Of a DNA stretch of 64,000 bases, positions 59,031-64,000 are shown in pieces. Both the position numbers and the translations under genes were made by a program. Where the stretch lies: positions 39,199 through 103,198 of the forward strand of contig VGBM01000006.1 in the NCBI GenBank assembly GCA_016870485.1, written 5' to 3'. Source of the stretch: Actinomycetota bacterium (GTDB taxonomy: Bacteria > Actinomycetota > Thermoleophilia > Gaiellales > F1-60-MAGs149). Each line of letters starts with the position of its first letter. The stretch's first letter is position 1. Below the pieces are notes generated by a model that searched no databases, had not been told where the DNA came from, and saw nothing but the letters and a program-made list of their open reading frames with translations.

Positions 59031-60305
59031 ATGACCGATCTCGGCGGACGCTACCGCCTCGAGGCGTCGCTCGGCCGGGGCGGCACGGGCGAGGTGTTCC
59101 GGGCGCGGGACCTGCGGCTCGACCGCGTCGTGGCCGTGAAGATGCTGCACCCCGACGTCGCGGCCGACCCCGACGCGCGGCGGCGCTTCGAGCGCGAGGC
59201 GACGACCCTCGCGCAGCTGCGCCACCCGAACGTGGTGGGGGTCCTCGACTTCGACGATGCGGCGCCCGCCCCGTTCCTGGTGCAGGAGCACTGCGGCGGC
59301 GGCACGCTGGTCCGCACCGCGGCCGAGGCGCCCCTGCCCTGGCCGCAGGTGGCGCGGATCGGCCTCGCCGTCAGCCGCGGCCTCGCGCACGCCCACGAGC
59401 ACGGCGTCACCCATCGCGACCTCAAGCCCGGCAACGTTCTCTACGGCGACGACGGCGAGCTGCGGGTCGCCGACTTCGGCCTCGCCGACGTCCTGCGCCG
59501 GACCGTGGGCGAGGCCGACATCACGGAGGGCGGCGCCCGCGTCGGCAGCCCCGAGTACTGGGCGCCCGAGCAGGCCGCCGGGCTCGACGTCACCGAGCGC
59601 GCCGACATGTACGCGCTCGGCTGCATGCTCTACGAGCTGGCCACGGGCGCGCTGCCGTTCGAGGGCCCCGACCGGATCGAGGTCGGGATGCGCCGCATGC
59701 ACGAGGACCCGCCGCCGCCGAGCGCCCTCGTCCCGGACCTGCCGCCCGCCGCCGAGCAGCTGATCCTCGACCTGCTCGAGCGTGCGCCCGAGCGGCGGCC
59801 GCGCGCGGCCGACGTGGCGCGGATCCTCGCCGGCGACGCGCCCACGATCGCCGACGCGGACGCGGCGCAGACGACGCGGATCACCGCCGAGGAGATCCCG
59901 GAGACGATGGTGGCGCCCGCACCGGAGCCGCCGCGGCCCGGGGTGCGCACGGGCGCCCTGCGCTTCGGGGTGATCGCGCTGGCCGTCGCCGTCCTCCTGG
60001 TCGGCGTCGGGATCGCGGCGGGTGCGGTCGTCGAGCGCTTCGGCATCACGGCCGACCGCCCGATCGGCACCGTCGCCGCCGCCGCCGCCCTCGGCGTCGC
60101 CGTGGGGGCGGCGATCGGGTGCTTCGCCCTCGCCGTGCTCGCGCTCTGGTGCACGCGCAACCGGGGGCGCTCGGGCAGCGCCCTCCTGCGCCTCCTCCTG
60201 GCCGTGACGGGCGTGTTCGTGGCGGCACTCGCCGCCGCCGCCATCGTCTGGACCGCGAACGCCTGGCTCACCCTCGGGGTGCGCGGGCTCTGGGGCGAGC
60301 TGTGA
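59031..60305 (+). CDS. Membrane-anchored Ser/Thr protein kinase
   Basis: A 424-residue Hanks-type kinase. The glycine loop LGRGGTGEVFRARD, lysine in VVAVKMLHP, catalytic loop THRDLKPGNVLYG near residue 127, DFG in VADFGLADV and APE in WAPEQAAGLD are all present, so it should be active. Three hydrophobic segments after about residue 305 anchor it in the membrane. No PASTA or sensor domain is seen. The next gene overlaps as GTGA, so it may phosphorylate or be regulated with an amidohydrolase. Confidence 0.93.
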   Translation: MTDLGGRYRLEASLGRGGTGEVFRARDLRLDRVVAVKMLHPDVAADPDARRRFEREATTLAQLRHPNVVGVLDFDDAAPAPFLVQEHCGGGTLVRTAAEAPLPWPQVARIGLAVSRGLAHAHEHGVTHRDLKPGNVLYGDDGELRVADFGLADVLRRTVGEADITEGGARVGSPEYWAPEQAAGLDVTERADMYALGCMLYELATGALPFEGPDRIEVGMRRMHEDPPPPSALVPDLPPAAEQLILDLLERAPERRPRAADVARILAGDAPTIADADAAQTTRITAEEIPETMVAPAPEPPRPGVRTGALRFGVIALAVAVLLVGVGIAAGAVVERFGITADRPIGTVAAAAALGVAVGAAIGCFALAVLALWCTRNRGRSGSALLRLLLAVTGVFVAALAAAAIVWTANAWLTLGVRGLWGEL

Positions 60306-61495
60306 CGATCGCCTGCGACCACGACCTCTTCCGGCGGCTCTTCGCCGCGGTCAACGCGCACGGGCGGGGGGAGGCGGGCTGGACCCGCCCGCCCTGGACG
60401 GACGCGCTGCGCGCCGCGGAGGCCGAGGTGATCGGCGTGGCCGAGGCGGCCGGGCTCGTCTGCGCGCACGACCCCGCCGGCAACCTCTGGATGACGGACC
60501 CCGCGGCGCCCGCCGACGGGCTCGTTGCGGCCGGCTCGCACCTCGACACCGTCCCCGCGGGCGGGGCCTTCGACGGGGCCCAGGGCGTCGTCTCGGCGCT
60601 GGTCGCGGTCCTCGCGCTGCGCGCCGCCGGCGTGCCCGGCGCCGAGCGCCTCGCCGTGATCTCCTTCGCTGACGAGGAGGGCTCGCGCTTCGACACCCCC
60701 TGCTTCGGGTCGCGCACGCTGGTCGGCACGTTCGGCGACGAGGTCGCCGACAGCCGCGACGCGGACGGCATCTCGATCCGCGAGGCGGGGCCGCCGCGCC
60801 CGGTCGACGCCGCCGGCCTGCACCAACGCCTCGCCGCCTACTACGAGATCCACGTCGAGCAGGGCCTCGCGCTCGAGCCGGCCGACGTGTCGCTCGGGAT
60901 CGCGACGCGCCTCTCGGCGCGCGGGCGCTGGGAGTGGTCGGTGTCGGGCGAGGCCAACCACGCCGGCACCACGCCGATGGCGGGCCGCCGCGACGCCCTC
61001 GTGTGCGCCGCCGCCTTCGTGCTCGCCGTCCAGGCCGAGGCCGAGGCCCACCCCGGCGCGGTCGGCACCGTCGGGCGAATCGGCGTCGAGCCCGGCGGCA
61101 CCAATGTCGTGCCGAGCCGCGCCTTCGGCACGCTCGACTGCCGGGCGCTCGACAACGCGACGCGCGACGCCGTGGTCGAGGCGCTGCGGGCGGGCTTCCC
61201 CGACGTGGCGGTGGAGCACCGCTCGACGGACGACGCGGCGGTCTTCGACGAGGGGCTCAGGGCCGGGCTCTTCGCCGCGGCCACGGCACGCGGCGTCAGC
61301 GCCATGGACCTCGCCTCCTACGCGGGCCACGACGCCGGCACGCTCGCGCTCGCGGGCGTGCCGAGCGTGATGGTCTTCACGCGCAGCCCGAACGGCATCA
61401 GCCACAACCCCGCCGAGCACTCCGACGAGGCGGTCTGCCTCGACGCCGTCGACGTCCTCGCGGACGCGATGGCCGAGCGCCTGGCCCGTCCGTAG
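60302..61495 (+). CDS. M20-family amidohydrolase (allantoate amidohydrolase/N-carbamoyl-amino acid hydrolase type)
   Basis: A 397-residue metal-dependent hydrolase of the HyuC/AllC branch. Metal ligands are visible: GSHLDTVPAGGAFDGAQGV (His, Asp), FADEEGSRF (Glu) and HVEQG (His). The lid contains NHAGTTPMAGRRDAL. SYAGHDAGTLA and SHNPAEHSDE close the family pattern. Candidate substrates are allantoate, ureidoglycolate or N-carbamoyl amino acids. Its GTG overlaps the kinase stop. Confidence 0.9.
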   Translation: MTIACDHDLFRRLFAAVNAHGRGEAGWTRPPWTDALRAAEAEVIGVAEAAGLVCAHDPAGNLWMTDPAAPADGLVAAGSHLDTVPAGGAFDGAQGVVSALVAVLALRAAGVPGAERLAVISFADEEGSRFDTPCFGSRTLVGTFGDEVADSRDADGISIREAGPPRPVDAAGLHQRLAAYYEIHVEQGLALEPADVSLGIATRLSARGRWEWSVSGEANHAGTTPMAGRRDALVCAAAFVLAVQAEAEAHPGAVGTVGRIGVEPGGTNVVPSRAFGTLDCRALDNATRDAVVEALRAGFPDVAVEHRSTDDAAVFDEGLRAGLFAAATARGVSAMDLASYAGHDAGTLALAGVPSVMVFTRSPNGISHNPAEHSDEAVCLDAVDVLADAMAERLARP

Positions 61496-61540
61496 GGCCC
61501 GACCCGCCGGGGCATCCCGGCCGCTCAGGCGGAGGTGGCG

Positions 61541-61546
61541 AATACT
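61541..61546 (+). promoter_or_regulatory. -10 element AATACT of the DUF305 gene
   Basis: AATACT lies 6 bases before ATG 61553; leaderless spacing. Confidence 0.45.
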
Positions 61547-61552
61547 GAGGGC

Positions 61553-62155
61553 ATGCGAGCCCGCCTGCTCCTCGTCCCGGCCCTCCTCGCCGTCCTCATC
61601 CTGGCCGCTTGCGGCGGGACCGACCACGGCGGTGCGCACGACGAGGCGATGGGCGCGGGCTCGATGATGGACGGCGGATCGATGGTGGACGGCGGCGCGA
61701 TGATGGACGCCGACGTGATGTTCGCCCAGCTGATGATCCCGCACCACGAGCAGGCCGTCGTGATGAGCGACCTCGCCCTCGACCCGGCCCGTGGGGCGAG
61801 CCCCGCGGTCGTCGCGCTCGCGGAGCGGATCCGCGGGGCGCAGGCGCCCGAGATCGAGCAGATGCGGGCCTGGCTCGACGGCGAGGGCGCCGGGATGGGC
61901 GGCGACCACTCCGGCCACGGCGGCATGGAGGGGATGCTCTCCGACGAGCAGCTCGACGCGCTCGCCGCCGCCGAGGGCGCCGACTTCGACCGGCTCTTCC
62001 TGGAGGGCATGATCGCCCACCACGCGGGCGCGGTCGCAATGGCGGAGGACGTCAAGGCGGACGGCGACGATCCCGAGCTCGCGGCTCTCGCCGACGAGAT
62101 CATCGCGACCCAGGAGCAGGAGATCGCGGAGATGCGCGCCCTGCTCGACGGCTAG
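61553..62155 (+). CDS. DUF305 lipoprotein
   Basis: A 200-residue lipoprotein. The lipobox is LILAACGG, so Cys near residue 20 would be lipidated. A low-complexity Met/Gly/His segment (MMDGGSMVDGGAMMDADVM) follows, then two DUF305 repeats, each with an HH pair: LMIPHHEQAVVMSDLAL and MIAHHAGAVAMAEDV. Methionine and histidine richness suggests metal (copper) binding. Function unproven. The cupredoxin at 46973 may share copper chemistry. It precedes hemQ. Confidence 0.92.
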   Translation: MRARLLLVPALLAVLILAACGGTDHGGAHDEAMGAGSMMDGGSMVDGGAMMDADVMFAQLMIPHHEQAVVMSDLALDPARGASPAVVALAERIRGAQAPEIEQMRAWLDGEGAGMGGDHSGHGGMEGMLSDEQLDALAAAEGADFDRLFLEGMIAHHAGAVAMAEDVKADGDDPELAALADEIIATQEQEIAEMRALLDG

Positions 62156-62166
62156 CCCGGGACGGC

Positions 62167-62172
62167 TACCCT
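62167..62172 (+). promoter_or_regulatory. -10 element TACCCT of hemQ
   Basis: TACCCT lies 6 bases before GTG 62179; leaderless spacing. Confidence 0.55.
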
Positions 62173-62178
62173 GCCCAC

Positions 62179-62919
62179 GTGGCGCGCACCGCCGACACCC
62201 CCGCGATCCCGTCCGAGGGCTGGGCGGTCCTGCACCTCGTCTTCGCGATCGCCGGCGACCGCACGGACGAGGTCGGCCTGGCCGAGGCCCAGGCCCTCGT
62301 CGACGCCTTCCTCGCCGAGCCGGACGCCCAGCTGATCGCCTTCAGCGTGGTCGGCGCGGGCGCCGACCTCGGCCTGATCCTCCTGCACCCCGACCTCGCC
62401 CGGCTCCACGCCCTGCACCGCGACCTGATGCGCACGGAGCTCGGCGCGGTGCTCGTCGAGGTGCCCGAGAAGTGCATGGTCTCGATCACGGAGGCCTCCG
62501 AGTACATCAACCCGGACAACCCGAACGTCGCCGAGCTGCGCGAGGGGCGCCTGCATCCCCGCGCGTTGCCCGACACGCGCGTCGTCTGCATCTACCCGAT
62601 GAGCAAGAGCCGCGAGGCGGGCGCCAACTGGTACGCCCTCGACTTCGAGGAGCGCCGCCGGCTGATGGGCGGCCACGGCCGCCTCGGCGCGACGTTCCGG
62701 GGGCGGGTGTCGCAGATGATCACCGCCGCCACGGGGCTGTCCGACTGGGAGTGGCAGGTCACGCTCTTCAGCGACGACCCGAAGGCGATCAAGGACATCG
62801 TCTACGAGATGCGCTACGACGAGGCCTCCGCGGTGTACGGCATCTTCGGGCCGTTCACGGTCGGCCTCGCCGCCCCCTTTGCGGACGCCGTCCGCGAGTG
62901 CGGCCTGACGGTCGCCTGA
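62179..62919 (+). CDS. hemQ: Coproheme decarboxylase HemQ (chlorite dismutase family)
   Basis: A 246-residue member of the chlorite dismutase family that oxidatively decarboxylates coproheme III to heme b in Gram-positive bacteria. Landmarks: YPMSKSREAGANWYALDFEE (reactive Tyr region), RLMGGHGRLGATFRGRVSQ (axial His) and WEWQVTLFSDDPKAIKDIVYEM. YGIFGPFTVG ends the pattern. The length is right for an actinobacterial HemQ. Presence supports a Gram-positive host. Other heme genes are not in the window. Confidence 0.93.
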   Translation: MARTADTPAIPSEGWAVLHLVFAIAGDRTDEVGLAEAQALVDAFLAEPDAQLIAFSVVGAGADLGLILLHPDLARLHALHRDLMRTELGAVLVEVPEKCMVSITEASEYINPDNPNVAELREGRLHPRALPDTRVVCIYPMSKSREAGANWYALDFEERRRLMGGHGRLGATFRGRVSQMITAATGLSDWEWQVTLFSDDPKAIKDIVYEMRYDEASAVYGIFGPFTVGLAAPFADAVRECGLTVA

Positions 62920-62947
62920 GCGCCGCCCTCCGCGGCCGGCCGTGTGG

Positions 62948-62953
62948 TAGTGT
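62948..62953 (+). promoter_or_regulatory. -10 element TAGTGT of the Rieske oxygenase gene
   Basis: TAGTGT lies 7 bases before GTG 62961; leaderless spacing. Confidence 0.5.
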
Positions 62954-62960
62954 CGTCGGC

Positions 62961-64000
62961 GTGGATCCGAATGAGCCGCTGGTCGAGGTCGAGCGGCCGG
63001 CGTGGACGCCCCTGCCGACCCTGCCCGGAGCGGACTACGTCGACGCCGGCGTCTTCGCCCGCGAGCGCGAGCGGCTGTTCCACCGCAGCTGGTACTGCGT
63101 CGGCCGCGCGGAGCAGGTCGCGGAACCCGGGGACCTGACCGCCGTCGACGTCGTCGGCGAGAGTCTGATCGTCACCCGTGACGAGGCCGGCGACCTGCAC
63201 GCCCTCTACAACGCGTGCCGCCACCGCGGCGCCAGGCTGTGCGACGGCCCGGCCCGCGTGCGCAGAGCCTTCACGTGCCCGTACCACGCCTGGTCGTACG
63301 GCCTCGACGGGCGCCTGCTCGGCACGCCGAACGTGCAGCCGCACGAGCTGCCCTATCGCGGCGACCTCGGCCTGCGGCGGGCCCGCGTCGACACGTGGGA
63401 TGGCTTCCTCTGGGTCTCCGTCGACGACGACGCGCCGGGGCTCCGCGAGCATCTGGCCGCGCACGCCTCCGACGACCCCTTCCAGTGGGGGCGCTACGGC
63501 GTCGGGGAGCTGGTGGTCGGCTCGCAGCGGACGTACGATGTCGCCGCCAACTGGAAGTTGATCGTCGAGAACTACAACGAGTGCCTGCACTGCCCGACGG
63601 TCCACCCCGAGTTGGTCGAGGTGGTGCCGCTGTACCGCCGCGGCGACGTCGTCGAGCCGGACGCGCCCGACTGGAACGGGAACCGCCTCGCGCCCGGCCA
63701 CTCGTCGTGGACGGCGACGGGCGCGTCCGGCCTGCCGGCGCTGCCGGGGCTGGACGAGCGGGACCGCAGCGCCTTCTACGGCGTCACGCTGCTGCCGAAC
63801 CTGATCGTCAACTACCACACCGACGTCGTCTCGACGTTCCTGCTCGACCCGGTCGCCCCCGACCGGACGCGGGTGACGTGCCACTACCTGTTCCGCCCCG
63901 AGACGGTCGCCGGTCCGGGCTTCGACCCGGGGCCCGTCGTCGACTTCCGGCACCGCCTGGCCGAGCAGGACTGGGCCGTCTGCGCGCGCGCACAGTTGGG
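62961..64000 (+). CDS. Rieske aromatic-ring-hydroxylating-type oxygenase, alpha subunit, truncated by window end
   Basis: At least 346 residues, open to the window's end. The Rieske [2Fe-2S] site is NACRHRGARLCD and FTCPYHAWSYG (CxH...CxxH). The mononuclear iron ligands begin ENYNECLHCPTVHPEL, with two His. The overall pattern matches the glycine betaine/stachydrine/choline monooxygenase-like group of Rieske enzymes as well as other ring-hydroxylating types; sequence alone does not fix the substrate. Demethylation of glycine betaine to dimethylglycine plus formaldehyde would suit the region. The reductase partner would lie downstream or be fprA elsewhere. Confidence 0.9.
   Translation, partial: MDPNEPLVEVERPAWTPLPTLPGADYVDAGVFARERERLFHRSWYCVGRAEQVAEPGDLTAVDVVGESLIVTRDEAGDLHALYNACRHRGARLCDGPARVRRAFTCPYHAWSYGLDGRLLGTPNVQPHELPYRGDLGLRRARVDTWDGFLWVSVDDDAPGLREHLAAHASDDPFQWGRYGVGELVVGSQRTYDVAANWKLIVENYNECLHCPTVHPELVEVVPLYRRGDVVEPDAPDWNGNRLAPGHSSWTATGASGLPALPGLDERDRSAFYGVTLLPNLIVNYHTDVVSTFLLDPVAPDRTRVTCHYLFRPETVAGPGFDPGPVVDFRHRLAEQDWAVCARAQL

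Overview
The window is very GC-rich DNA (well above 70% G+C by eye) with strong G/C bias at third codon positions. Genes are tightly packed, often with 4-base GTGA/ATGA start-stop overlaps, and GTG starts are frequent. Several products point to an actinobacterium: coproheme decarboxylase HemQ, an FprA-type ferredoxin-NADP reductase and a thioredoxin/DUF4395 pair. My best guess is a soil member of the Thermoleophilia/Solirubrobacterales; this rests on overall character, not on a marker gene. No rRNA, CRISPR array, insertion sequence, integrase or phage gene is visible. Five tRNA-like or tRNA positions were examined and five tRNAs are annotated: Lys, Asp, Val, Glu and, in total with these, four distinct genes on the minus strand (7010, 28540, 54103, 58524).

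Layout. 1-7 kb: end of a GlcD-type flavoprotein, an SIS/phosphotransferase operon, an orphan branched-chain-type binding protein, a membrane protein and a CASTOR/POLLUX-like channel. 7-11 kb: tRNA-Lys, MFS transporter, YqgE, Fe-S photolyase and Fpg-like glycosylase. 11-24 kb: a one-carbon/methylamine region with a sarcosine oxidase-like flavoprotein, a GcvT-domain fusion protein, a degenerate glutamate-racemase homologue, two EamA transporters, an MttB-family methyltransferase, a LysR regulator and fdhD-moeA. 24-36 kb: Ogt, a PuuB-like oxidase, GcvP, a PBP5-like carboxypeptidase, a formaldehyde-activating-enzyme homologue, a J-domain protein and a thioredoxin pair. 36-38 kb: nucleotidyltransferase and isocitrate lyase with a divergent LysR. 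39-44 kb: an acyl carrier protein, MBOAT, small membrane protein and SGNH protein arranged like a D-alanylation (dlt) module, with a second SGNH paralogue beside it. 44-58 kb: peptidase, transporters, cupredoxin, VKOR, class III-type alcohol dehydrogenase, MscS, HisC, a ribbon-helix-helix/Doc toxin-antitoxin pair, a crotonase, a frameshifted HPP gene and FprA. 58-64 kb: a protein kinase, an M20-type amidohydrolase, a DUF305 lipoprotein, HemQ and the start of a Rieske oxygenase.

How the genes fit together. Many products could act on methylated amines and the carbon they release: Rieske oxygenase, MttB, GcvT fusion, sarcosine oxidase-like protein, GcvP, the Fae homologue, class III alcohol dehydrogenase and FdhD/MoeA for formate dehydrogenase. 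They are spread over 50 kb in separate transcription units, so the shared theme is inference. The second system of interest is the dlt-like module at 39-44 kb.

Two genome-wide habits stand out. About 25 start codons lie 6-7 bases downstream of a TANNNT-like -10 hexamer with no Shine-Dalgarno sequence, as expected for leaderless mRNAs. Seven convergent gene pairs end on one shared CTAG that supplies both stop codons. There is no gene-free stretch longer than 300 bases.
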